Shown here piece after piece: positions 16,204 to 24,947 of a stretch of 64,000 nucleotides of DNA. Source of the stretch: Halopenitus salinus (GTDB lineage: Archaea > Halobacteriota > Halobacteria > Halobacteriales > Haloferacaceae); assembly GCF_042662125.1 (NCBI RefSeq), contig NZ_JBHSXL010000006.1, positions 186,001 through 250,000 of the forward strand. The letters run 5' to 3'. The number at the start of each line of letters is the position of its first letter. Position 1 is the stretch's first letter. The translations under genes and the position numbers were made by a program. Below the pieces are notes generated by a model. The model worked only from the letters and a program-made list of their open reading frames with translations, was not told the origin of the DNA and did not search any database.

Positions 16204-17994
16204 TCACATCGACTCGGGCGCTTCGACGCCGAGGACCGAAAGCGCGTTCGCGACCGCGTGCTTCGAGGCGCAAACGAGCGCGAGCCGGGCGTGGCGCAGC
16301 TCATCGGTCTCGGCCGAGAGGACGGGACACTCGCGGTAAAAGGAGTTGTAGGCGTCGGCGAGCTCGCGGGTGTAAGTGGCGACGACGTGGGGTTTGAGGT
16401 CGCTCGCGGACTCCTCGATCACGGCGGGGAATCGGGCGATCTCACGGAGGAGGGTTCGGGCCTCGTCGGTCTCGAGGGCGGCGGCGTCGAAGGACTCGTC
16501 GCCCGTCGGTGACGGAACCGAAACGCCCTCGGCGTCCGCCTCCTCGAGGATGCCACAACAGCGCGCGTGGACGTACTGGACGTACGGAGCGGACTGGGCC
16601 TCGAAGTCGAGCGCGCGGTCCCACTCGAAGGTGATCGCCTTCGCGGGCTGTTTCGAGACGACGTCGTATCGGACGGCGCCGATGCCGACCTGGTGGGCGA
16701 TGCGTTCGACGTCCTCCTCGGTGAGGTCGTCGTCGCGGATGCGGTCGTCGAGGCGGGTCTCGACCTCCTCGCGGGCGCGGTCGATCGCCTCGTCAAGGAG
16801 GTCGTCGAGCATCACGCCGGTACCGCGGCGCGTCGACATCTTGCCCTCGGGCAGGTTGACGTACGAGTAGATGACGTTCTCGAGCCGGGAGACGTCGTTT
16901 CCGAGGATCTCGAGGGTCGCGTTGAGCTGGTTGGCCTGGAGCTTGTGGTCCTCGCCGAGGACCGTGACCGCCCGGTCGTAGTTCTCAAACTTCCACTCGT
17001 GGTGGGCCAGATCCCGGGTCGTATAAAGCGAGGTGCCGTCCGAGCGGAGGAAGACGAGGTTCTTGTCGATCCCCCACTCGTCGAGCTCCAGCTGCCAGGC
17101 GTCCTCCTCGTAGACGGCGTGGTCGCTTTCGCGGAGGCGTTCAGCGATCTCGTCGGTCGATCCGTCGCGCATGAACCGCGTCTCCTTGACGAACTCGTCG
17201 AAGTCGGCGGGCAGGCGCGCGAGACACTCCTTCATCCCCGAGAGGACCTGGTCGACGACGGTCCCGACGCGCTCGTAGGTCTCCTCGTCGCCCGCCTCGA
17301 GCCCCTGGAGGATCGACTGGATCTCGGCTTCGGCCGCCTCCACGTCCTCGGGGTCGGCCTCCTCGAGGTAGCTGTTGCCCTTGCGGTAGTACCGCACGAG
17401 ATCGTACTCGATGCGGTCGCGAGCCGGAGGATCCTCGAGGTCGTCCTCGTCGAACGTCTCGAAGGCCCAGGTGAACACGGCCATCTGGCGGCCGGCGTCG
17501 TTGACGTAGTAGTGACGCTCGACGTCGTAGCCGGCCAGCTCGAGGACGTTCGCGACCGCGTCCCCGACGATCGGGTTCCGGGCGCGCCCGACGTGGACCG
17601 GCCCGGTCGGGTTCGCGCTCGTGTGCTCGACGACCACGGACGTGTCGCGGTCCTCGAGCGCGCCGTACTCCTCGTCGACTCCCGCAGCGAGGGTGTCGTG
17701 CAGGTACGCGTCCGTCGTCTCGAAGTTGAGATACGGGCCGGCGACGGCGACGTCGGCCAGATACTCGAAGTCGCCGTCGTCGATCGTCGCCTCGACGGCG
17801 GCCGCGAGCTCCTCGGCCACCTGGGGCGGAGCGGCACCGAGCTCGCCCGCGAGTCGGAAGGACGCGCTGGAGGCCAGGGTCGCGTCCATCTCCTCGGGCG
17901 GCTCCTCGACGCCGAGATCGTCGGTCGGGAGGTCCAGGCTCGCCAGCGCGTCGGCGAGCGCGGTCTCGACCTCCGACCGGAACTGTCGGAACAT
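16204..17994 (-). CDS. argS: Arginyl-tRNA synthetase
   Basis: A 596-residue class I aminoacyl-tRNA synthetase. After the N-terminal tRNA D-loop-binding domain comes the HIGH-like motif in ANPTGPVHVGRARN. The KMSKS-like loop is EGKMSTRRG. The C-terminal anticodon-binding helical bundle ends in VANALSVLGVEAPESM. It charges tRNA-Arg with arginine. It is monocistronic and convergent with the minD4-like gene. A TATA-like element (tctaaaagg region, read in reverse) precedes it. Confidence 0.97.
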   Translation of the reverse strand: MFRQFRSEVETALADALASLDLPTDDLGVEEPPEEMDATLASSASFRLAGELGAAPPQVAEELAAAVEATIDDGDFEYLADVAVAGPYLNFETTDAYLHDTLAAGVDEEYGALEDRDTSVVVEHTSANPTGPVHVGRARNPIVGDAVANVLELAGYDVERHYYVNDAGRQMAVFTWAFETFDEDDLEDPPARDRIEYDLVRYYRKGNSYLEEADPEDVEAAEAEIQSILQGLEAGDEETYERVGTVVDQVLSGMKECLARLPADFDEFVKETRFMRDGSTDEIAERLRESDHAVYEEDAWQLELDEWGIDKNLVFLRSDGTSLYTTRDLAHHEWKFENYDRAVTVLGEDHKLQANQLNATLEILGNDVSRLENVIYSYVNLPEGKMSTRRGTGVMLDDLLDEAIDRAREEVETRLDDRIRDDDLTEEDVERIAHQVGIGAVRYDVVSKQPAKAITFEWDRALDFEAQSAPYVQYVHARCCGILEEADAEGVSVPSPTGDESFDAAALETDEARTLLREIARFPAVIEESASDLKPHVVATYTRELADAYNSFYRECPVLSAETDELRHARLALVCASKHAVANALSVLGVEAPESM

Positions 17995-18149
17995 GCCCGC
18001 CCGTTCAGGGGCCGTCTAAAAGGCCCTTGCGAAGCGACACGTCGGTGGGGTCGGCCGGCGTGCGACCGACGCGTCTTTGTAGGGCGCGGCGGTGGATCGA
18101 ACACGGACGGTTCACGATCACGGTCCGAATCCCGATCTCGATACGCACC

Positions 18150-18165
18150 GTCACGATTTCGTGAC
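18150..18165. promoter_or_regulatory. Inverted repeat upstream of rbkR, candidate operator
   Basis: A perfect palindrome, gtcacga-tt-tcgtgac, ends 20 bases before the TATA box (cttttac, 18185-18191) of the riboflavin kinase/regulator gene. The gene product carries its own DNA-binding domain, so autoregulation is plausible. Confidence 0.5.
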
Positions 18166-18184
18166 GTATTCCGTATTCGTTATG

Positions 18185-18191
18185 CTTTTAC
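18185..18191 (+). promoter_or_regulatory. TATA box for rbkR-ribB
   Basis: cttttac lies 25-31 bases before the ATG at 18216. Confidence 0.5.
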
Positions 18192-18215
18192 GCGAACGGG
18201 TCGAATCCGTCGTGT

Positions 18216-19022
18216 ATGTCAGAGACGGCGCCCCCGGACGCGCGGACGGGACCCGACGAGCTCGCGGCGCTCAAGGCGGTCGCGCTCGCCGGCGGGCTGC
18301 ACGAGACGAAGGTGTCGTGTGCGGCCCTCGGCGAGGACCTCGACGCGTCGGCACAGACGGCCTCCAGGCGGCTCCAGCGGCTCGAGGAGGCCGGGCTGAT
18401 CGACCGCGAGGTCGTCGGCGACGGCCAGTGGGTCTCAGTTACGGAGGCCGGGGAGTCGCGGCTCCGCGGCGAGTACGCGGACTACCGGCGCCTCTTCGAG
18501 GAGGAGAGCGACCTCACGCTCGCGGGCGTCGTCACGAGCGGGATGGGCGAGGGACGACACTACATCACCCTCGAGGGATACATGGAACAGTTCCGAACCC
18601 GGCTCGGGTACGAGCCCTTCCCCGGAACCCTCAACGTCGAACTCGAGGAGGCCAGCGTTCGACGACGCGGCGAACTCGTCGGGATCGAGGCGATCGACAT
18701 CGACGAGTGGGCGGACGAGGACCGCACCTACGGCGCGGCCACCTGTTACGGCGTCACCGTGATCACCGAGTCGAACGCTGACGGCGACGAGGCCAACGAC
18801 GCCGACGCCAACGACGCTGACGCCGACGACGCCGCCGAGCGCGAGTACGGCGGCGCACACGTGATCGTCCCGGATCGCACCCACCACGACGACTCGCAAC
18901 TCGAGGTGATCGCGCCCGTGAAGCTGCGGGACGAGCTGGACCTGGTCGACGGCGAGACGGTCCGGCTCCGCGTCGAGCCGACGAGCCGCGCGGACGAGCG
19001 GGCGCCGGAGGCCGATCGCTGA
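18216..19022 (+). CDS. rbkR: CTP-dependent riboflavin kinase with N-terminal winged-helix regulator domain
   Basis: A 268-residue two-domain protein. The N-terminal 95 residues form a winged helix, with SAQTASRRLQRLEEAGLIDR as helix-turn-helix. The C-terminal kinase has GMGEGRHYITLEGY, PFPGTLNVEL and a barrel ending VDGETVRLRVEP. The archaeal enzyme makes FMN from riboflavin using CTP, and fused forms act as transcription regulators of riboflavin genes (RbkR family). An Asp/Asn/Ala-rich insertion of about 20 residues (near 190-210) interrupts the kinase and is probably a surface loop. The stop overlaps the ribB start by one base. Confidence 0.93.
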   Translation: MSETAPPDARTGPDELAALKAVALAGGLHETKVSCAALGEDLDASAQTASRRLQRLEEAGLIDREVVGDGQWVSVTEAGESRLRGEYADYRRLFEEESDLTLAGVVTSGMGEGRHYITLEGYMEQFRTRLGYEPFPGTLNVELEEASVRRRGELVGIEAIDIDEWADEDRTYGAATCYGVTVITESNADGDEANDADANDADADDAAEREYGGAHVIVPDRTHHDDSQLEVIAPVKLRDELDLVDGETVRLRVEPTSRADERAPEADR

Positions 19023-19699
19023 TGCGCGTGGATCCGGATGCGGACGTCGAGCCGGCGCTCGAGGCCTTCCGATCCGGGGGGCCGATCTGCGTCCACGACT
19101 TCGCGGACAGGGAGGGAGAGACCGACATGATCTATCCGGCGACCGCGGTCACCCCGGCGGCCGTCTCGCGGATGCGAAACGACGCCGGCGGGCTGGTCTG
19201 TGTGGCGGTCGGCCACCGGGTCGCCGAGGCGTTCGAGCTGCCGTTTCTCGCCGACGCGCTCGATCACCCCGCGATCGACGACGACCCCGCATACGACGAC
19301 CGGTCGTCGTTCTCGCTTCCGGTGAACCACCACGAGACGTTCACGGGGATCACGGACGTCGACCGGGCGCGCACGATCACGGAACTCGGCAACGCGGCGG
19401 CGGCCGTCGACCGCGATCCCGACGCCTACACCGCCGAGGACTTCGCGGCCGAGTTCCACACTCCCGGACACGTCCACCTTCTCCGGGGCGCCGCCGAGGG
19501 GTTGCGCGAGCGGACCGGCCACACGGAGTTCGGGCTCGCGCTGGCCGAGGCGACCGACATGCCGCCGGCCGCCGTCGTCTGCGAGATGCTCGACGACGAG
19601 AGCGGCGCGGCGCTTTCGCCCGCCGACGCGAGGGCGTACGCGGAGCGACAGGGGATCCCGTACGTGGAGGGCGAGACGTTGGTGGACGCGCTCGCGTGA
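19022..19699 (+). CDS. ribB: 3,4-dihydroxy-2-butanone-4-phosphate synthase
   Basis: A 225-residue enzyme that converts ribulose 5-phosphate into the four-carbon unit of riboflavin. Conserved features are the acidic loop DFADREGETDMI near residue 30, HHETFTGITDVDRARTI in the middle, and TPGHVHLLRG with its catalytic histidine. The reading frame starts on the last base of rbkR (TGATG), so the two are co-transcribed, putting synthesis and FMN formation under one promoter. Confidence 0.96.
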   Translation: MRVDPDADVEPALEAFRSGGPICVHDFADREGETDMIYPATAVTPAAVSRMRNDAGGLVCVAVGHRVAEAFELPFLADALDHPAIDDDPAYDDRSSFSLPVNHHETFTGITDVDRARTITELGNAAAAVDRDPDAYTAEDFAAEFHTPGHVHLLRGAAEGLRERTGHTEFGLALAEATDMPPAAVVCEMLDDESGAALSPADARAYAERQGIPYVEGETLVDALA

Positions 19700-19783
19700 A
19701 TCAGGTGGGGTCGAAGCGGCCCACACGAGCGGAAGCCGGAGGGGCCGAAGCGGCCGTCGCGTCCGGACGCGAATTCCCCCTGA

Positions 19784-19790
19784 TTTATGA
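19784..19790 (+). promoter_or_regulatory. TATA box that fixes the ilvE start
   Basis: tttatga lies 24-30 bases before the ATG at 19814. It overlaps an in-frame upstream ATG (19787), which therefore cannot be in the mRNA. Confidence 0.55.
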
Positions 19791-19813
19791 CCGGCGGCGA
19801 CGACCGGGGAGGT

Positions 19814-20743
19814 ATGAGCTTCGAGGAGATGGACGTCGACACCATCTGGAAGAACGGCGAGTTCGTCGATTGGGAGGACGCGACGACCCACGTCCTCACC
19901 CACGCGCTCCACTACGGGACGGGCGTCTTCGAGGGCGTGCGGTGTTACGACACGGAGAACGGCCCGGCGATCTTCCGGTGGGATGAACACCTCGATCGAC
20001 TCTTCGACTCGGCGAAGCTGTACGATCTCGACATCGACCACTCGCGCGAGGAGTTGACCGAGGCGACCATGGACCTCCTGCGGCGCCAGGACCTCGAGAG
20101 CGGCTACATTCGACCGATCGCCTACTACGGCTATCACTCGCTCGGCGTCTCGCCGAAGGACTGTCCGACGGACGTCGCGATCGCGGCCTGGCCGTGGGGC
20201 ACCTACCTCGGAGAGGAGGCGCTCAACGAGGGCGTCGACGTGATGGTCTCCTCCTGGCGGAAACACGCCTCCTCGCAGATCCCGACGAACGTGAAGACGA
20301 CCGGGCTGTACGTCAACTCCATGCTGGCCGGCGAGGAGGCCCGCCGGAACGGCTACGTGGAGGCGATCGTCTTGAACAAGGAGGGCAACGTCGCGGAGGG
20401 CCCCGGCGAGAACGTCTTCCTCGTCGAGGACGGCGAGATCTACACCACCGGACGCGCCCAGTCGATCCTCGAGGGGATCACCCGGGACACCGTCATCACG
20501 CTGGCGCGCGAGCGGGGCTACACGGTCCACGACGAGGCCGTGCTGTCGCGGGGACAGCTGTACACCGCCGACGAGCTCTTCTTCACCGGGTCGGCCGCCG
20601 AGGTGACGCCGATCCGGTCGGTCGACGACACCGAGATCGGCGCCGGCACTCGCGGCCCCGTGACCGAGGAGCTCCAGCAGGCGTTCTTCGATCTCGTCGA
20701 GCGCCAGACCGACGAGCACGACGACTGGTTCACGTATCTCTAG
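19814..20743 (+). CDS. ilvE: Branched-chain amino acid aminotransferase
   Basis: A 309-residue fold-type IV PLP enzyme. The start MSFEEMDVDTIWKNGEFVDW was chosen because the upstream ATG lies in the TATA box. HALHYGTGVFEGVR, the PLP lysine in TNVKTTGLYVNSMLA and EGPGENVFLV are diagnostic. It carries out the last step of valine, leucine and isoleucine synthesis. Together with ilvA at 31.5 kb it covers two isoleucine-pathway steps, but the genes are not linked in an operon. Confidence 0.96.
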   Translation: MSFEEMDVDTIWKNGEFVDWEDATTHVLTHALHYGTGVFEGVRCYDTENGPAIFRWDEHLDRLFDSAKLYDLDIDHSREELTEATMDLLRRQDLESGYIRPIAYYGYHSLGVSPKDCPTDVAIAAWPWGTYLGEEALNEGVDVMVSSWRKHASSQIPTNVKTTGLYVNSMLAGEEARRNGYVEAIVLNKEGNVAEGPGENVFLVEDGEIYTTGRAQSILEGITRDTVITLARERGYTVHDEAVLSRGQLYTADELFFTGSAAEVTPIRSVDDTEIGAGTRGPVTEELQQAFFDLVERQTDEHDDWFTYL

Positions 20744-20753
20744 GCGCGATCGG

Positions 20754-21509
20754 TCACTCCGTGTTGGCGCGATCGCCGTCAGCGGCGTCCTCACGGCCGC
20801 CACCGCGAGCGCTCCCTTGACCGTCGCCACGAGCGTCCCCTTGATCCCCACCGCGGGCGTCCTCTCGACCGTCACCACGAGCGTCTCCCCGATCGACGGC
20901 GTCGGCGATCGACTCCTCCTCGACGGGGACCTGGTGGGCCGATTCGGCGAACCCGGCGGAGAGGACCCGAGTCATGGCCTCCTCGACGCTCTCGCCCGTC
21001 TCGGTGACGCGTTCGGGTTCGACCTCGATGACGAATCCCGTGGTGATGTTCGGCGCCGTCGGCATGAACAACACGAGCCGGCCGTCCCGGGTCTTCTTGC
21101 CGGTCTTGAACGCGGTCATCCGGATCCCCTGCCAGGTCTCGAGGTGGACCGGTTTCTGTAGGTCGTCCGTCCCCGAGAGGGCGGTCTCGACGGCGAGCTT
21201 CGAGGCGTTGTAGACGACCCGCAACGCGGGCAGGTGGTTGATCGCGTCGTCGAGTCTGGCCTCGAGAAACCGGCCGAGGGTGGTCCGCATGAAGTAGCCG
21301 ACCGCGAGGACGAGCGTGGTGAAAAGCGCGAGGGCGATGAGCACGCGGTAAAGCGGGAGGGCGGGCGCCACGAGCCACTCGGGCTCCAGGGTGTCGATGA
21401 GCGGAAGCGCGACGATGTGGCGATAGATCCATCCGACGACGAGAAGCAGGACGATGAGCGGGACGAGAACGATGAGCCCGCTCGCGAAGTCGCGTTTCCA
21501 CGTTGACAT
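20754..21509 (-). CDS. DUF502-family membrane protein
   Basis: About 251 residues. Two membrane helices (about 8-33 and 56-78) are followed by a conserved cytoplasmic domain with PNITTGFVIEVEPERV, typical of DUF502. The function of the family is unknown. The last 45 or so residues are a low-complexity run of Arg, Gly, Asp and Gln with repeats such as RGDARGDG, probably disordered and recently expanded. The ATG at 21509 (MSTWKRDF) fits the TATA-like TTTTAAG at about 21538-21544 with a few bases of leader. An ATG at 21524 is the alternative. Confidence 0.85.
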   Translation of the reverse strand: MSTWKRDFASGLIVLVPLIVLLLVVGWIYRHIVALPLIDTLEPEWLVAPALPLYRVLIALALFTTLVLAVGYFMRTTLGRFLEARLDDAINHLPALRVVYNASKLAVETALSGTDDLQKPVHLETWQGIRMTAFKTGKKTRDGRLVLFMPTAPNITTGFVIEVEPERVTETGESVEEAMTRVLSAGFAESAHQVPVEEESIADAVDRGDARGDGREDARGGDQGDARGDGQGSARGGGREDAADGDRANTE

Positions 21510-21615
21510 CCGATGTGGGAACATGCGGCGGCCGCGCTTAAAAGGTTACAGACCCGCCGGGAGGGCGGACGACGCAGCTCGTCCGGAGCGTCCCGCGCCC
21601 GGTCCGCCGGGAGCC

Positions 21616-22455
21616 TCACCGTCCCAGGATCGCCCGGATCGCGAAGGTCGCGTTTGCCCGACGTTCGCGAACGCGGCGCCAGAAGTAGTCGGCCCATCGG
21701 GTCCCGTAGGGGGCGTACTGGGCGACGTCGACGCCCTGCTCCGCGAGATCGCGTTGGGCGTCCTCGCGAACGCCCATCAGCATCTGGATCTGGTAGTCGG
21801 TTCCATGCTCGTCCGCGAGCCGACGCGCGAGCCCGATCATCGCCGGATCGTGGGTGCCCACGGCGACGCCGCGATCGCGGTTCGAGAGGAGGAACTCGAC
21901 GTCCCGCCGATACGCCTCGTCGACGCGCTCGCGGTCGACGTAGGCGATCGACGACGGCTCGTCGTAGGCGCCCTTGACGATCCGGATCCGACCGGGGACC
22001 GCGAGGAGGGCCTCCAGATCCGCTCGCGTGCGTTTCAGGTTCGACTGGAGACACTGGCCGACCGACCAGGGGTATTCCGCCGCGATCTCCCGGAAGGCGT
22101 CGAGGGTGTCGTCGGTCGTCGCGGACCCCTCCATGTCACACCACACGAAGACGTCCCGGTCGCTGGCGTATTCGACGACGGACCGGAGGGTCTCGACGTA
22201 GCGGTCCGCCGAGAGGTCGAGGCCGACCTGGGTGGGCTTGATCGACAGGCACGCGTCGAGTCCCCGACGGTCGATGGCGTCGGCGAGCGAGCGATAGGCG
22301 GCGGCGTCGGATTCGACGTCCTCGGGAGTCGTATGGTGCTCCCCGAGCCGGTTGAGGATGACGGAGATGCCCTCGTCGTTCACGCCGCGAGCGTGCGAGA
22401 GGGCGGAAGCCGAGGTATCGCCGGCGACGAATCGGCGCGCGATCGGCGGGATCAT
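21616..22455 (-). CDS. Proline dehydrogenase
   Basis: About 279 residues, a monofunctional PRODH of the FAD TIM-barrel type. Family motifs are LSIKPTQVGLDL, GRIRIVKGAYDEP, VGTHDPAMI, YQIQMLMGVRED and YAPYGTRWADYFWRR. It oxidises proline to pyrroline-5-carboxylate. The partner P5C dehydrogenase is not in this window. I prefer the ATG at 22455 (MIPPIARRFVAGD), where homologues normally begin. An ATG at 22539 would add 28 residues that do not look conserved. Confidence 0.92.
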   Translation of the reverse strand: MIPPIARRFVAGDTSASALSHARGVNDEGISVILNRLGEHHTTPEDVESDAAAYRSLADAIDRRGLDACLSIKPTQVGLDLSADRYVETLRSVVEYASDRDVFVWCDMEGSATTDDTLDAFREIAAEYPWSVGQCLQSNLKRTRADLEALLAVPGRIRIVKGAYDEPSSIAYVDRERVDEAYRRDVEFLLSNRDRGVAVGTHDPAMIGLARRLADEHGTDYQIQMLMGVREDAQRDLAEQGVDVAQYAPYGTRWADYFWRRVRERRANATFAIRAILGR

Positions 22456-22554
22456 TCGATCGAGTATCCGGGGGCGAACGCCATCAGCGTTGTCCCCGAA
22501 CCCGAGGGACGACAACACCACAGGAGCTAACACGGCCACCCCCGTCGGGCCGGT

Positions 22555-23097
22555 ATGGTCGGATCACTCGTCGCGACCGCCCTGTGGGCCATGCTGCCGG
22601 CGTACGTCCCGAACAACGTCGCGGTGTTGGCCGGCGGCGGACGGCCGATCGACGGCGGGCGAACGTGGAACGAAAAGCGGGTGCTCGGCGACGGCAAGAC
22701 CTGGCGGGGGACCGCCGCGGGCACCGTCGCCGGCGTCCTGCTCGCGGTGGGGCTGAACGCGATCAACGGCCCCGCGTCGTCGGCGATCGGCGTCGAGCTG
22801 CCGACCTTCCCCTATCACGCCGCGTTCGCGCTCGCGTTCGGCGCGATGTGTGGCGACATCGCGGCGTCGTTCCTCAAACGGCGGTCGGGCCGCGAGCGCG
22901 GGGCGTCGTTTCCCGGGCTCGATCAGCTCGATTTCGTCGTCGTCGCGCTGCTTTTCGCGTGCCTCGTCGCGCCCGGCTGGTTCGGCGAGTGGTTCACGCT
23001 TCCCGCCATCGCGGTCGTGCTCGTGATCACGCCGGTATTGCACGTCGTCACGAACGTGATCGCGTTCGCGATCGGCGCGAAGAACGAGCCGTGGTGA
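22555..23097 (+). CDS. carS: CDP-archaeol synthase
   Basis: A 180-residue integral membrane enzyme with about five helices. It activates unsaturated archaeol phosphate with CTP to CDP-archaeol, the branch point of archaeal phospholipid head groups. Signatures are LGDGKTWRGTAAG in the first cytoplasmic loop, MCGDIAASFLKRRSGR, and PGLDQLDFVVVALLF. The arrangement resembles bacterial CdsA. It is divergent from the proline dehydrogenase. Confidence 0.94.
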   Translation: MVGSLVATALWAMLPAYVPNNVAVLAGGGRPIDGGRTWNEKRVLGDGKTWRGTAAGTVAGVLLAVGLNAINGPASSAIGVELPTFPYHAAFALAFGAMCGDIAASFLKRRSGRERGASFPGLDQLDFVVVALLFACLVAPGWFGEWFTLPAIAVVLVITPVLHVVTNVIAFAIGAKNEPW

Positions 23098-23173
23098 ACT
23101 CGAGGAACGAACTGTGGGGAACCTGAAGGGCGAGCCCTGGTGACGTCGATTCCGACGGGTCGATCCCTCGCTC

Positions 23174-23229
23174 CTACGGCGTGGCGATCCCTCTCCTCTA
23201 CGGCGTGGCGATCCCTCTCCCCTACGGCG
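23174..23229. repeat. 24-bp tandem repeat at the end of the M32 peptidase gene
   Basis: Two nearly identical 24-bp units (23174-23197 and 23198-23221) begin ctacggcg, and a third partial unit is the last codons and stop of the peptidase gene read in reverse. The repeat therefore grew from the gene's 3' end and duplicates its stop codon. Confidence 0.8.
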
Positions 23230-24844
23230 AGACGTCGTACAGCTCGCCGTACTTCGACTCGACGTAGTCCGTAAACGCCGCCGCCGAGAGCGGCTCGCCG
23301 GTCGCACGGCGCACGAGTTCGTCGGTCTCGTAGCGTGCGCCGTGTCGGTGGACGTTCTCGTGGAGCCACTCGTGGAGGGCCTCGAAGTCGCCGGCGGCGA
23401 CGCGCGCGTCGAGATCCGGACCCTCACCGGCGTCGATCTCGGCCTCGGCCGCCGCGTACAGCTGGGCGGCCATCACGGATCCGAGCGAGTAGGTCGGGAA
23501 GTAGCCGAAGTTGCCGTGGCTCCAGTGGACGTCCTGGAGACAGCCCTCGGCGTCGTTTTCGGGGCGGATGCCGAGGTACTCCTCGTAGCCCTCGTTCCAC
23601 CGTTCGGGGACGTCCGCGACGTCGAGGTCGCCCCGAACGAGGTCGCGTTCGATCTCGAAGCGGACGAGGACGTGCAGGTGGTAGGTGAGCTCGTCGGCCT
23701 CGACGCGGATGCGGTTGTCCGGGTGGACCTGGTTGACCGCCTCGTAGGCGTCCTCGACGGTCGCGTCCGACGCGTCCGGGAAGTGCTCGCGGAACGTCGG
23801 CAGGAACCGCTCCCAGAAGGCGCGACTGCGGCCGACGTGATTCTCGAAGAGCCGCGACTGGGACTCGTGGACCGAGAGGTCCCGGGAGTCCCCGAGCGGC
23901 GTCCCGAAGTGCTCCCGTGGAAGCCCGTGGGTGTACCGCGCGTGACCGAACTCGTGGATCGTCGATCCGACCGCGGAGAGCGGGTCCGACTCGTCGAACC
24001 GGGTCGTGATCCGGCAGTCGAACTGGTTGCCCGCGGTGAAGGGATGTGCGGAGACGTCGAGGCGGCCTCGTTCGAAGTCGTATCCGAGGAGATCGAGCGC
24101 CTCCCGCGCGAGGTCCTCCTGGCGTTCCTCCGGAAAGGTCCCCTCGAAGGTGTCGACCGCGAGGTCGACGTCCGACTCCCGAATGGCGTCGATCAGCGGG
24201 ACGAGCGTCCCGCGAAGCTCCTCGAGGATCGCCTCCGCCCGCTCGATCGGGAGACACGGCTCGTACGCCTCGAAGAGCACGGCGTAGGGATCCCGGTCGG
24301 GATCGACGTGTTCGGCGTACTCGCGTTTGAGCTCGACGAGACGCTCGAGGTGGGGCGCGAAGGCGTCGAAGTCGTCGTCGGCCCGCGCGCGTTCCCAGAC
24401 GGAGAGCGCCTCCGAGGAGGCTTCCGAGATCTCCTCGACGAGATCGCGCGGCACCGCGTCAGCGCGCTCGTACGGTCGCCGGATCTCGCGGACGACCGCG
24501 GCCTGCTCCGCGGAGAGGGTCTCGCCGCGATCGTCGCTCCGGTCGGCGGCGTGGTCACCGCTCCGCTCGTCGATCTCCTCAAGGAGGTCACCCGTCTCCT
24601 CGGCGGTGAGGAGGTCGTGCTCGAGCGAGGAGAGCGCGGAGAGCTGTTTCGACCGGGCGGGCGTGCCGCCCTCGGGCATCATCACCTGTTGGTCCCACGA
24701 GAGCACGCCGGAGGCGCTCGAGACGGCGTTCCACCGGCGACAGCGGTCGAGCAGCGCGTCGTAGGCGTCCTCGAGGCTCCGATCGGAGCCGGGATCGTCG
24801 GGGCGTTCGTCCGAGTCGGCCGGGGTGGCCGGGTCCGTGTCCAT
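23222..24844 (-). CDS. Carboxypeptidase of family M32
   Basis: A 540-residue metallocarboxypeptidase of the Taq type, all-helical. The zinc site is HEFGH in STIHEFGHARYTHG, followed by the third ligand in VHESQSRLFENHVG. The motif FGYFPTYSLGSVMAAQL near the C-terminus is also typical. It removes C-terminal residues from cytoplasmic peptides. The N-terminal 20 residues are an acidic leader. The end of the gene has spawned a tandem repeat. Confidence 0.95.
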   Translation of the reverse strand: MDTDPATPADSDERPDDPGSDRSLEDAYDALLDRCRRWNAVSSASGVLSWDQQVMMPEGGTPARSKQLSALSSLEHDLLTAEETGDLLEEIDERSGDHAADRSDDRGETLSAEQAAVVREIRRPYERADAVPRDLVEEISEASSEALSVWERARADDDFDAFAPHLERLVELKREYAEHVDPDRDPYAVLFEAYEPCLPIERAEAILEELRGTLVPLIDAIRESDVDLAVDTFEGTFPEERQEDLAREALDLLGYDFERGRLDVSAHPFTAGNQFDCRITTRFDESDPLSAVGSTIHEFGHARYTHGLPREHFGTPLGDSRDLSVHESQSRLFENHVGRSRAFWERFLPTFREHFPDASDATVEDAYEAVNQVHPDNRIRVEADELTYHLHVLVRFEIERDLVRGDLDVADVPERWNEGYEEYLGIRPENDAEGCLQDVHWSHGNFGYFPTYSLGSVMAAQLYAAAEAEIDAGEGPDLDARVAAGDFEALHEWLHENVHRHGARYETDELVRRATGEPLSAAAFTDYVESKYGELYDVSP

Positions 24845-24947
24845 GCGCGACGTACCACGCCGAGGCTAAAGAACGCCGTGGCTCCGGCGACGGCTCCGGG
24901 AAGCGCGGCCCTGGAGAGAGCGGCCCCGAGGAGTGCGCACCCGGGGA

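Noticed and set aside
18050..18215. FMN riboswitch upstream of rbkR-ribB
   Set aside because: The TATA box is only about 25 bases from the start codon, so there is no leader RNA; a protein operator is more plausible.
23174..23229. Possible CRISPR repeat
   Set aside because: The units are directly tandem with no spacers, and no cas gene is in the window.
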